A DNA stretch of 6,101 bases. It comes from Andreesenia sp964489735 (GTDB lineage: Bacteria; Bacillota; Clostridia; Tissierellales; Gottschalkiaceae). The position numbers and the translations under genes were made by a program. Where the stretch lies: contig CAZBAL010000055.1 in assembly GCA_964489735.1 (NCBI GenBank), forward strand, positions 1-6,101. The letters are read 5' to 3'. The number at the start of each line of letters is the position of its first letter. The stretch's first letter is position 1. A model generated the notes under the pieces. The model ran no database searches and was not told the origin of the DNA. It saw nothing but the letters and a program-made list of their open reading frames with translations. This document shows, one piece after another, positions 1 to 6,045 of this stretch.

Positions 1-61
1 AAGCGATGCGAAAGTCAAGAAAGTGATTGCTTTTGTAATGGAGTTCTCTGAAGAAAATTAA
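1..61 (+). CDS. C-terminal end of an unidentified protein (partial)
   Basis: An open frame enters from the left edge in the frame starting at base 2 and ends at TAA 59-61. It gives 19 residues, beginning SDAKVKKVIAF and ending MEFSEEN. The stretch looks like an amphipathic, charged C-terminal helix. The hairpin terminator at 98-141 follows 36 bases after the stop, as expected at the end of a transcription unit, and this is the main support that the frame is a real gene. The other two forward frames look less protein-like. The family cannot be recognised from so short a piece. Confidence 0.5.
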   Translation, partial: SDAKVKKVIAFVMEFSEEN

Positions 62-97
62 GAGAAAAAAATAGGGAGTTATTAATAATTACGTAAT

Positions 98-141
98 AAA
101 AATCGAAGGAGAATACAGTAAGTATTCCATCTTCGATTTTT
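98..141. terminator. Bidirectional hairpin terminator
   Basis: The left arm AAAAATCGAAG (98-108) pairs exactly with CTTCGATTTTT (131-141). A second helix, GAATAC (111-116) with GTATTC (122-127), closes on a 5-base loop; a small GA/CAT internal loop separates the two helices. A T-run follows on the + strand (137-142), and the A-run on the left gives a shorter T-run on the minus strand. It can therefore end both the + strand gene stopping at 61 and the minus-strand operon whose last stop is at 188. The + direction is the stronger. Confidence 0.85.
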
Positions 142-187
142 TATTTTAATCATACTATTATGAATTTAGTTTTTCATATAAGCAGAA

Positions 188-679
188 TTATATATTATAT
201 TTCATTCTATATTCACTATATGCTTTATTTACTTTCGATAAATGCCGCTTTTCCTCACGTAAAATTTTTTCCATTAATTCTGGCGAAAAGTCTGGATATA
301 ATTGAAGGATCTCGTAAACAAGTAGAATTGTTTCTCTTTCAATTTTATCTGCAATAATAAAAGCGTCTTCTTCTTTCCAAATAACTTTAGCCTTTTCTAT
401 CAACTCATCCTGATATTTCATTACATTAGATTCCATAATACTGTGTAGATATGAATTCTCTTCTTCTGTCAATTCAACATCTAAAGCTTTTACTCCTTCT
501 TCATCTGCCAGCATCTCTTTATAATAATTATGATGCATATATTCATCTTTTGCTAAGCTTACAAAAAAATCTGATCCAATGTTCATGCGACTACTATTAG
601 CAATTGCTTCATACAACTTTCCAACCTTTGTTTCATTCTCCGCTAAAAGTTCTATAACTTCTCTTCCAATTACTTTCAA
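188..679 (-). CDS. Ferritin-like (rubrerythrin-type) diiron domain protein
   Basis: This is a small cytosolic four-helix-bundle protein of 163 residues from the TTG start chosen here. Seen: the spaced carboxylate/histidine ligand pattern of the ferritin-like superfamily. Helix 1 has E16 with a tyrosine seven residues on; helix 2 has E46-x-x-H49 (DEYMHH); helix 3 has E114 in KIERE; helix 4 has E143-x-x-H146 (EEKRHL). No CxxC rubredoxin domain follows, so it is not a full rubrerythrin, and there is no signal or membrane segment. Known: such proteins bind two irons and act in peroxide reduction, iron handling or oxygenation. The actual reaction here is not predictable. Start: the longer frame from TTG 703 (171 residues) lacks a ribosome binding site and overlaps the deaminase, whereas TTG 677-679 follows AGGAGG by six bases. 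It is the last gene of the permease-deaminase operon, twelve bases after the deaminase stop, and is followed by the terminator at 98-141. Family assignment is firm; function is open. Confidence 0.85.
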   Translation of the reverse strand: MKVIGREVIELLAENETKVGKLYEAIANSSRMNIGSDFFVSLAKDEYMHHNYYKEMLADEEGVKALDVELTEEENSYLHSIMESNVMKYQDELIEKAKVIWKEEDAFIIADKIERETILLVYEILQLYPDFSPELMEKILREEKRHLSKVNKAYSEYRMKYNI

Positions 680-685
680 AGGAAA

Positions 686-691
686 CCTCCT
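686..691 (-). promoter_or_regulatory. Shine-Dalgarno deciding the ferritin-like start
   Basis: On the minus strand AGGAGG reads from 691 to 686, six bases before the TTG at 679-677. Its first A is the last base of the deaminase stop codon TAA (693-691). Ribosomes finishing the deaminase therefore stop directly on this site, which suggests coupled translation of the two genes. It lies inside the longer reading frame that begins at 703, which argues against that longer start. Confidence 0.8.
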
Positions 692-1167
692 TAACTGTTC
701 CAATATCCTTTATGCACCTCTAAAAGTTCTTCTTCCAACTCTGGAAAAGGACCTACAATTTCTATTTCTTTCTGACCTTTTGAAATAACTTCTCTTGACG
801 ATAAATCAAAAGTTGGATTTCTTTCATCATCACCTGTAAGTTTTAACAACATCGCTTCAGACAAACCATATACAATTCGTCCGACATTTGTCCAGTAACA
901 AGCTCCGCAACACATTACACAAGGCTCACAAGTTGTAACCATGGTATAATTCCATAATTCTTCTTTGGAGTATTTTTTTCCCGCTGCTTCCATAAGCATC
1001 GTCTCAGCATGTCCGATTGAAATATTTTCAGTTACTTCTAAATTTCCTTGGCGAAGGAGTATCTCTCCCTTTTCATTGACTAAAACAGCACCAAAGGGAT
1101 GATTACCACTCTCCTTAGATTTAATAGCCTCTTTATTTGCTTCTTTTAGTAAACTAATGTAATCCAT
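691..1167 (-). CDS. Zinc-dependent nucleoside/guanine deaminase (cytidine deaminase superfamily)
   Basis: This is a 158-residue cytosolic enzyme, close to the usual size of GuaD-type deaminases. Seen: PFG at 24-26 near the N-terminus; the catalytic HAE motif with zinc ligand H53 and proton-shuttling E55; and the second zinc motif PCxxC with C83 and C86. A downstream GRIVYGLSE segment (about 97-104) is typical of the purine/nucleoside deaminase branch. Known: these enzymes hydrolytically remove an exocyclic amino group, for example guanine to xanthine plus ammonia. Inference: because it directly follows two nucleoside-permease genes, a purine base or nucleoside brought in by that transporter is the likely substrate; guanine, guanosine or another aminopurine cannot be told apart here. 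Odd: three extra cysteines (C80, C87, C90) crowd the zinc motif. The ATG shares one base with the upstream stop (TAATG), and AAGGAGG at 1181-1175 lies seven bases before it, so translation is probably coupled to the permease. Confidence 0.9.
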   Translation of the reverse strand: MDYISLLKEANKEAIKSKESGNHPFGAVLVNEKGEILLRQGNLEVTENISIGHAETMLMEAAGKKYSKEELWNYTMVTTCEPCVMCCGACYWTNVGRIVYGLSEAMLLKLTGDDERNPTFDLSSREVISKGQKEIEIVGPFPELEEELLEVHKGYWNS

Positions 1168-2114
1168 TATTTAGCCTCCTTATAATAAGGTTTTCCATTT
1201 GACTTCGGTCCTGCATTTTTTCTTCCAAAAAATACTAACGCAAATAAGGTCATCAAATAAGGTAGCATCGCCAGTATTTGATAAGGCAAATCTGAATTTA
1301 TAAGCTGCAATCTCAATTGTAATGCATCTGCAAAACCAAACAATACTGTAGCTAATAATACCCCAACTGGCTTCCATCTTCCAAATATTACCGCTGCAAG
1401 CCCTATAAATCCTCTACCCGCAACAATACCATCCGAATACGAGCTGATATAACTAGTTGTTAAATAAGCACCCGCTAGACCAGATAATGCTCCACAAATA
1501 ATGCATGCTATATACTTTTTCTGCATGACATCAATTCCTAAAGTTTCTGCAGCGTGGGGAAATTCTCCTACCGCGATATAATTCAGTCCAGATTTCGTTT
1601 TATTAAAATAAATTACTGAAAATACCACTAGTAAGTAAGAGAAGTATACTAATATATTATGATTAAACAGCAGTTCCCCAACAAAAGGAAGTTCTCCTAA
1701 TAAGGGAATCTTCACGTTCTGAAATAACGGAACTTTCTCCAATGAAGATTGAATTCCAAAAGCTTGACGGTATATAAATGTAGCAACTGCAGGTCCTAAG
1801 ATATTTAATGCCATCCCTGTCACTATCTGGTTTGATCTTAATGATACGGTCATAATAGCAAAAATCATATTAAATATAATCCCTGCTACTATTCCAAAAA
1901 GCGCACCAATTAAAGGGTTTCCAGAATAAAAAGTACCCAAAAACCCAAAAAGCGCTCCTACTGTCATTATTCCATCTAGTCCGATATTAACGAGTCCAGC
2001 CTTTTCTGAGTACATTTCACCAAATGCTACTAAAAGAAGGGGAATAGCCATACGAATGGTAGCCACAAGTAATTCAGTTATAAACTCTGGAGAAAATAAT
2101 ATATTTGTCATCAT
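1167..2114 (-). CDS. nupQ: Nucleoside ABC transporter permease, NupQ/YufQ type
   Basis: This integral membrane permease of 315 residues belongs to the branched-chain/ribose-type permease family (BPD_transp_2). It should pair with the NupP-like protein encoded just upstream to form the channel of a nucleoside importer. Seen: several hydrophobic segments (roughly 13-31, 44-62, 66-91, 97-115, 152-170, 201-222, 235-262 and 276-297). Conserved family stretches are GEMYSEKAGLVNIGLDG (32-48), RSNQIVTGMALN (93-104), a cytoplasmic coupling-type loop VGEFPHAAETLGID (182-195) and GRGFIGLAAVIFGRWKP (233-249). The C-terminus is short, basic and cytosolic. Length matches B. subtilis NupQ (about 319). The start is ambiguous between two adjacent ATGs. 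The first (2114) overlaps the upstream TGA and is four bases after AGGAGG (2124-2119); the second (2111) is seven bases after it, which is the better spacing. The difference is one residue. Substrate specificity rests on family and context. Confidence 0.92.
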   Translation of the reverse strand: MMTNILFSPEFITELLVATIRMAIPLLLVAFGEMYSEKAGLVNIGLDGIMTVGALFGFLGTFYSGNPLIGALFGIVAGIIFNMIFAIMTVSLRSNQIVTGMALNILGPAVATFIYRQAFGIQSSLEKVPLFQNVKIPLLGELPFVGELLFNHNILVYFSYLLVVFSVIYFNKTKSGLNYIAVGEFPHAAETLGIDVMQKKYIACIICGALSGLAGAYLTTSYISSYSDGIVAGRGFIGLAAVIFGRWKPVGVLLATVLFGFADALQLRLQLINSDLPYQILAMLPYLMTLFALVFFGRKNAGPKSNGKPYYKEAK

Positions 2115-3190
2115 AGTACCTCCTCTGCTGTATTATCTTTCTTTCCTTTATGAAACCGATTGAAAAATTTAGGAAGTATATTTTGAGAAGTAAAGAAAGA
2201 AGATCCTATAACGAATATAATAACCAACGCTTGAATAATATCAACAACAGTAGTGGAAATCCCGGTAGCTATCTGCATCGCATTTGCTCCCGTTCTAAGA
2301 ACCGCAAAGAAATAAGCTACAAGCAAGGTTCCTATAGGATTTAGCTGTCCGATTAACGCTATGGCTACACCATCGAAACCAAAACCGTCACCAAAACCTG
2401 CCATTAGTCGATATTGCGCTCCATGTAATTCTACACTTCCTCCTAATCCCGCGATAGCGCCTGAAATAATAAACGTCAGAATAAGAATTTTTTTAACATC
2501 ATAACCATTAACTCTGCTAGCTTCAGGATTTAGTCCAACTGCTCTCAATTTAAAACCATTCGCAGTATGAAAAAGAAAATAATATAACACGGCAACAACA
2601 ATAATAGCAATAATTAAACCTAAGTGGATACGAGTACCTGGAAATATTTTTGCTAATTGCGACTCTTGAGCTACTGCCATAGTTTGCGGAATATTAGCTT
2701 CTTTCAAAGGACCAGAATATAAATAATCCATAAATAGTATCGCTATGTAATTTAATAATATAGTAATAATCATCTCATTTAGAGAAAAATAGGCTTTTAA
2801 TATCCCTGGTATCACTCCCCAGAGTCCCCCTGCTATTATACCTGCAGCTAAACTGACTATTAACAATATTACTGGATTCATAGTCTCTGTAAATACTGTT
2901 ATCAATGCAGCACTGGCAACAGCCCCCATAATGAACTGTCCTTCTCCTCCTAAATTAAATATTCCACAACGATAAGCAAACGTTGCTGCCAACCCTGTAA
3001 ATACTAATGGGATTGCTTTTACAAAAGTTTCCCCGATTGAACCAACACTTCCAAATGCACCTCTAAGTAAAAAACCATAGGCTTCTAAGGGATTTTGTCC
3101 TGTAGCTGCCATTATAATCCCTCCTACAATGAAAGCCATAATTATCGAAACAATTGGTATCAAAACAGAGAGCGACTTGTCTTTAAACAC
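2111..3190 (-). CDS. nupP: Nucleoside ABC transporter permease, NupP/YufP type
   Basis: This is the first gene of the minus-strand operon, a multi-pass membrane permease of 359 residues from the GTG start chosen here, close to B. subtilis NupP (about 348). It is the partner of the NupQ-like permease. Seen, in GTG numbering: an N-terminal hydrophobic segment (about 7-30), then FAYRCGIFNLGGEGQFIMGA (71-90), NEMIITILLNYIA (138-150), the cytoplasmic loop GLNPEASRVNGYD (219-231) and GFGFDGVAIALIGQLNPIG (269-287), all characteristic of this permease family. A charged cytosolic tail (KGKKDNTAEE) ends the protein. Start: an in-frame ATG at 3205 would add five residues but has no Shine-Dalgarno before it. 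The sequence GGAGG that would encode its second and third codons sits eight bases before GTG 3190-3188, and MFKDKSLSVLIPI is a natural permease N-terminus. The stop TGA (2113-2111) overlaps the next start by four bases. The 28-bp palindrome at 3209-3236 lies in its leader. Confidence 0.92.
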   Translation of the reverse strand: MFKDKSLSVLIPIVSIIMAFIVGGIIMAATGQNPLEAYGFLLRGAFGSVGSIGETFVKAIPLVFTGLAATFAYRCGIFNLGGEGQFIMGAVASAALITVFTETMNPVILLIVSLAAGIIAGGLWGVIPGILKAYFSLNEMIITILLNYIAILFMDYLYSGPLKEANIPQTMAVAQESQLAKIFPGTRIHLGLIIAIIVVAVLYYFLFHTANGFKLRAVGLNPEASRVNGYDVKKILILTFIISGAIAGLGGSVELHGAQYRLMAGFGDGFGFDGVAIALIGQLNPIGTLLVAYFFAVLRTGANAMQIATGISTTVVDIIQALVIIFVIGSSFFTSQNILPKFFNRFHKGKKDNTAEEVL

Positions 3191-3198
3191 TTTTCCAA

Positions 3199-3203
3199 CC
3201 TCC
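3199..3203 (-). promoter_or_regulatory. Shine-Dalgarno deciding the NupP start
   Basis: GGAGG reads from 3203 to 3199 on the minus strand, followed by the eight-base spacer TTGGAAAA and GTG at 3190-3188. It overlaps the alternative ATG codon (3205-3203), so that codon cannot be the start served by this site. No other purine-rich site lies upstream of the ATG. Confidence 0.75.
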
Positions 3204-3208
3204 ATTCA

Positions 3209-3236
3209 TCACTTGGGAAAGTATTTTCCTAAGTGA
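3209..3236. promoter_or_regulatory. 28-bp near-perfect palindrome in the nupP leader (candidate operator)
   Basis: The left arm TCACTTGGGAAA (3209-3220) is the reverse complement of TTTCCTAAGTGA (3225-3236) except at one position, around a four-base centre GTAT. On the permease mRNA it would end five bases before the GGAGG site, so as RNA it could form a 12-position stem with one A-C mismatch. No T-run follows, so it is not a terminator. As DNA the arms fit a dimeric repressor site; the mismatch disturbs RNA pairing on the transcribed strand, which mildly favours a DNA role. It does not match the CodY or PurR box consensus. Which regulator binds is unknown. Confidence 0.6.
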
Positions 3237-3321
3237 ATATCTTATTAAGTCACACAAAAAACTAATCGATAATAACGTCGTATTTTCAACAAGTATAACG
3301 ATTTTATTAACTAATATTTTA

Positions 3322-3350
3322 TTGACATAACCATCCTATTAAGTTATCAT
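3322..3350 (+). promoter_or_regulatory. Sigma-A type promoter of the lipoprotein-ATPase operon
   Basis: A perfect -35 box TTGACA (3322-3327) is separated by exactly 17 bases from a -10 box TATCAT (3345-3350), five of six bases matching consensus. Transcription should start near 3357, giving a leader of about 60 bases before the ATG at 3420, too short for a purine riboswitch plus expression platform. The -10 box is inside the first unit of the 17-bp tandem repeat (3343-3376), which suggests control by a repressor at this point. I could not find an equally good promoter for the minus-strand operon. The best -10 there is TATACT (3297-3292, minus strand), with no convincing -35. Confidence 0.75.
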
Positions 3351-3376
3351 CTATTTAACGTTATCATCAGTTTAAC
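3343..3376. repeat. Tandem 17-bp direct repeat over the promoter start site
   Basis: Two abutting units, GTTATCATCTATTTAAC (3343-3359) and GTTATCATCAGTTTAAC (3360-3376), differ at two of 17 positions. Each unit begins GTTA and ends TAAC, which are reverse complements, so each is itself a weak dyad with a nine-base centre. The junction is the perfect palindrome TAACGTTA (3356-3363). The first unit contains the -10 box and the second covers the start site and first transcribed bases. The position and symmetry suggest operator sites for an unidentified regulator. TAACG also occurs at 3273-3277 and 3296-3300 in the same spacer. Confidence 0.6.
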
Positions 3377-3419
3377 AAAGTTTAATTAATAACACAACAA
3401 AAACTATGGAGGTAAGAAA

Positions 3420-4433
3420 ATGAGAACAAATTCTAAAAAATGGATAGGCTGTTTGTTATTAGCTAGTTTAATGCTTTTTGTAACTGCTTGCGGAGGCGGA
3501 ACTTCAAATGATCAAGCCTCGGGCGATGATGCTGGTAATACAGAATATAAAGTAGCGATGATTACTAATGCACCTATAGCAGACGGTGGTTGGAATACAA
3601 GTGCTTATAACGCAATGGTTGCCGCTTCTGAAGCAGAAGGATTTGAAACTACATATACTGAAAATGTCGCACAAACAGATTATGTTACTACTATCAGAGA
3701 ATATGCAAATTTAGGATACAATCTAGTCTTCGCTCCTGGTAACGAATTTACAGATGCAGTGTTAGAAGTTGCGAAAGATTTTCCAGATACTAAGTTCGCG
3801 ATTTTGAATGGGGATACTCACGCAGAAAATGTAGCTTCTTTATTACCTAATAATAAACAAATCGGTTTTATTGCAGGTGCCCTTGCAGGTCTTCAAACAG
3901 AAACAAATTCTGTAGGATTTGTCGGCGGAATGGAAATTACTCCTACTGTTACTATGATGGAATATTATGAAAAAGGTGCAAAATTTGTTAATCCTGATGT
4001 AAAAGTTTCCACTGCTATGGCTAATTCATACGATGATACTGCAAAAGGAAAAGAAATCGCTGCATCAATGGTTTCTACCAATAATGTAGACGTCTTCTAC
4101 GGACACGCCAGTGCAATCGATGCAGGAGTACGTGAAGGTATACGTGATATGGAAAATAGATGGTCTATCGCTCAACCAGATGATTTCCTTGATGATGATC
4201 CACAGGTAATTTTAACAAGTATTGTAACAAGTAATACAGAATTGTTAAAACTTGCAATGCAAGAAGTTAAAAACAACGAATACGGCAATAAAATAATCGA
4301 AGGAAGTTTAGGAAATAACGTGGTTACTATCGGACGTTTTGGTGAGAGCACAAAGGAAGAAGCTCAAACAGAATTTAATACTCTAGTCGAAAAAATTAAA
4401 GCAGGCGAATTCGACGTTGATAACCCTCAATAA
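3420..4433 (+). CDS. nupN: BMP-family nucleoside-binding lipoprotein (ABC receptor, NupN/PnrA type)
   Basis: This extracellular receptor of 337 residues is anchored by a lipid and captures substrate for the permeases. Seen: basic N-terminus (KK at 6-7), hydrophobic core about 8-21, and lipobox VTAC with the lipidated cysteine C24, followed by a Gly/Ser/Asp-rich linker to about 42. The two-lobed BMP (PF02608) domain starts with YKVAMITN (43-50) and DGGWNTSAYNAM (55-66). Family blocks follow: AGALAGLQT (152-160), VGFVGGMEI (165-173) and SYDDTAKGKEIA (203-214). Late blocks deviate: IAQPDDF (250-256) stands where relatives often read like IGVDSDQ, and TSIVT (266-270) where they usually have TSxxK. 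Exact ligand is therefore less certain than the family, though purine nucleosides are the best guess. Start: GGAGG at 3408-3412 lies seven bases upstream. It is expressed from the promoter at 3322-3350 and is followed after 15 bases by the ATPase gene. Confidence 0.92.
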   Translation: MRTNSKKWIGCLLLASLMLFVTACGGGTSNDQASGDDAGNTEYKVAMITNAPIADGGWNTSAYNAMVAASEAEGFETTYTENVAQTDYVTTIREYANLGYNLVFAPGNEFTDAVLEVAKDFPDTKFAILNGDTHAENVASLLPNNKQIGFIAGALAGLQTETNSVGFVGGMEITPTVTMMEYYEKGAKFVNPDVKVSTAMANSYDDTAKGKEIAASMVSTNNVDVFYGHASAIDAGVREGIRDMENRWSIAQPDDFLDDDPQVILTSIVTSNTELLKLAMQEVKNNEYGNKIIEGSLGNNVVTIGRFGESTKEEAQTEFNTLVEKIKAGEFDVDNPQ

Positions 4434-4448
4434 AAATCAGGAGCAGCT

Positions 4449-5981
4449 ATGACACATTTAATGGAAATGCGGAATATCACAAAACAGTTCGGCAGTTTCA
4501 AAGCAAATACTGATGTAAGTATTTACTTAGATAAAGGTGAAGTTCTGACACTATTGGGAGAAAACGGCGCTGGCAAAAGTACTTTAATGAATTGCTTATG
4601 CGGACTATATCAACCCACTGAAGGAAGTATTTATATCCAAGGAAAAAAAGTAGATATCGATAACCCATCAAAAGCAGTCTCCTTAGGGATTGGTATGGTT
4701 CATCAGCATTTTATGTTAATAGAAAATATGACCGTTTTCGAAAATATTATCTTAGGAAAAACTGGAAGATCTGCTGATAAGAAAATATTTATTGATAAAA
4801 AACAACTAAAAAAAGATATAGCAGAATTAAGTGATAAGTATGGTTTACATGTCGCTTTGGATTCAAAACTTACTGATATTTCTATTGGCGAACAACAGAG
4901 AGTTGAAATATTAAAAGCTCTTTATCGAGGTGCAGAGATACTCATACTCGATGAGCCTACTGCTGTGTTAACGGATGAAGAAGTTGCTGGTTTATATGAT
5001 ATTATCCACAAACTTAAAGAAGAAGGTAAATCTATTATCTTTATATCTCATAAGATGAAAGAAGTTATGCATCTAAGCGATCGTATAACTATATTGCGTG
5101 CGGGCTATGCAGTGGATACTTTATCTATAGATTCAACGAATGCTCAAGAATTAGCAAATTTAATGGTAGGAAGGGAATTAACAACCAGCAAGTACAATAA
5201 AGTTGAACCTCAACATGATTCATTTATCGAGCTTCATAATATAAACTTCAATTCTAACTCGAAACATAATAGTTTAAGAGATATCTCTCTAAAAATACAC
5301 CCTGGAGAAATACTAGGTATAGCAGGAGTAGATGGTAACGGACAATCCCAATTGGCCTCATTGCTTACTGGATTAATAAAGCCTGAAAGTGGTGAATTAT
5401 TCCTACACGGAAAAAAAGTTGATCATTTTAAGCCCATAGATTTTATCAACGAAAAAATCGGCCATATTCCAGAGGATCGTAATCGAATGGGTTTAGTAGG
5501 CGATATGACTATATCTGATAATTTAATTCTAAAATCTACAACCTCTGACGAATTTTCATCACACAATGGATTAAAACTTAACAAAAAATCCATACAAGAT
5601 TATGCCGTAAAAATGAAAGATGAATACGATATTAGATCTTCTACTATTGGAGAACTTACTAAAAATTTATCCGGAGGAAATCAGCAAAAAGTAATCCTAG
5701 CAAGAGAACTTGATGCAAAACCAAAAGCATTAATAGCAGTACACCCTACAAGGGGACTGGATATCGGTGCTACACAATTTGTTCATGACAGCATGATTCA
5801 AGCACGTGATACCGGCTGCGCGATCGTAATGATTTCTGCAGACTTAGATGAAGTTCTAAAAGTTTCAGATCGTCTTATTGTTATGTACGAAGGCAAAATT
5901 ATGGATGAATTCTCAGGAAAAAACCCGCCTATGTATGAAATTTCACAAGCTATGGCCGGAAAACAAAATAATGCTCTTTAA
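4449..5981 (+). CDS. nupO: Nucleoside ABC transporter ATPase, double-domain NupO/YufO type
   Basis: This cytosolic fused ATPase of 510 residues, the same length as B. subtilis NupO, drives the NupP/NupQ-like permeases. Domain 1 (about 5-240): intact Walker A GENGAGKST (37-45), Q-loop Q86, degenerate signature SIGEQQR (145-151), Walker B ILILDEP (164-170) and switch H201. Domain 2 (about 258-505): Walker A is GVDGNGQSQ (293-301), with Gln299 replacing lysine. The signature LSGGNQQK (407-414) is intact. Walker B reads LIAVHP, with Val431 and His432 where the Asp-Glu pair belongs, and the switch histidine is missing (SAD, 463-465). So only one consensus ATP site can form, domain 1 Walker motifs facing the domain 2 signature; such asymmetry is normal in this subfamily, which often has Ala-Gln at the 431-432 positions. 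The start ATG is five bases after AGGAG (4439-4443). It is co-transcribed with the lipoprotein and ends six bases before the terminator stem. Confidence 0.95.
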   Translation: MTHLMEMRNITKQFGSFKANTDVSIYLDKGEVLTLLGENGAGKSTLMNCLCGLYQPTEGSIYIQGKKVDIDNPSKAVSLGIGMVHQHFMLIENMTVFENIILGKTGRSADKKIFIDKKQLKKDIAELSDKYGLHVALDSKLTDISIGEQQRVEILKALYRGAEILILDEPTAVLTDEEVAGLYDIIHKLKEEGKSIIFISHKMKEVMHLSDRITILRAGYAVDTLSIDSTNAQELANLMVGRELTTSKYNKVEPQHDSFIELHNINFNSNSKHNSLRDISLKIHPGEILGIAGVDGNGQSQLASLLTGLIKPESGELFLHGKKVDHFKPIDFINEKIGHIPEDRNRMGLVGDMTISDNLILKSTTSDEFSSHNGLKLNKKSIQDYAVKMKDEYDIRSSTIGELTKNLSGGNQQKVILARELDAKPKALIAVHPTRGLDIGATQFVHDSMIQARDTGCAIVMISADLDEVLKVSDRLIVMYEGKIMDEFSGKNPPMYEISQAMAGKQNNAL

Positions 5982-5986
5982 ATCAA

Positions 5987-6018
5987 AAAAACTGTCGCAA
6001 AACTCTGCGGCAGTTTTT
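5987..6018. terminator. Strong intrinsic terminator after nupO
   Basis: A 13-position stem pairs AAAAACTGTCGCA (5987-5999) with TGCGGCAGTTTTT (6006-6018) around the loop AAACTC; the only non-Watson-Crick pair is T5995 with G6010, a G-U wobble in + strand RNA. A T-run (6014-6018) closes it. The matching A-run on the left lets it also work for a minus-strand transcript arriving from the right, in line with the putative gene end at 6046. Confidence 0.92.
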
Positions 6019-6045
6019 ATTAGTGTCTATTCATTTAATTATTTT

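Noticed and set aside
160..357. Forward-strand open frame of 65 codons
   Set aside because: It lies antisense to the C-terminal half of the ferritin-like gene, has no ribosome binding site and reads as a hydrophobic low-complexity product, so it is a shadow frame.
579..788. Forward-strand open frame of 69 codons
   Set aside because: It is antisense across the deaminase/ferritin-like junction with no family features; both minus-strand genes are well supported.
1180..1377. Second minus-strand frame within nupQ
   Set aside because: It is out of frame inside a conserved permease whose own frame carries the family motifs to the end.
2150..2344. Forward-strand open frame of 64 codons
   Set aside because: It is antisense to the end of nupP, with a basic, low-complexity product and no ribosome binding site.
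3285..3320. Minus-strand promoter with -10 TATACT at 3297-3292
   Set aside because: The -10 matches five of six bases, but no recognisable -35 lies at 16-19 bases, so I did not list it as a feature; it remains the best candidate for the permease operon.
3351..3419. Possible purine riboswitch in the receptor leader
   Set aside because: The predicted leader is about 60 bases, too short for the aptamer plus an expression platform, and I see no three-way-junction pattern or terminator/antiterminator pair.
3191..3419. PurR PurBox or CodY box in the divergent spacer
   Set aside because: No CCGAAC-type PurBox pair is present, and the palindrome at 3209-3236 does not fit AATTTTCWGAAAATT.
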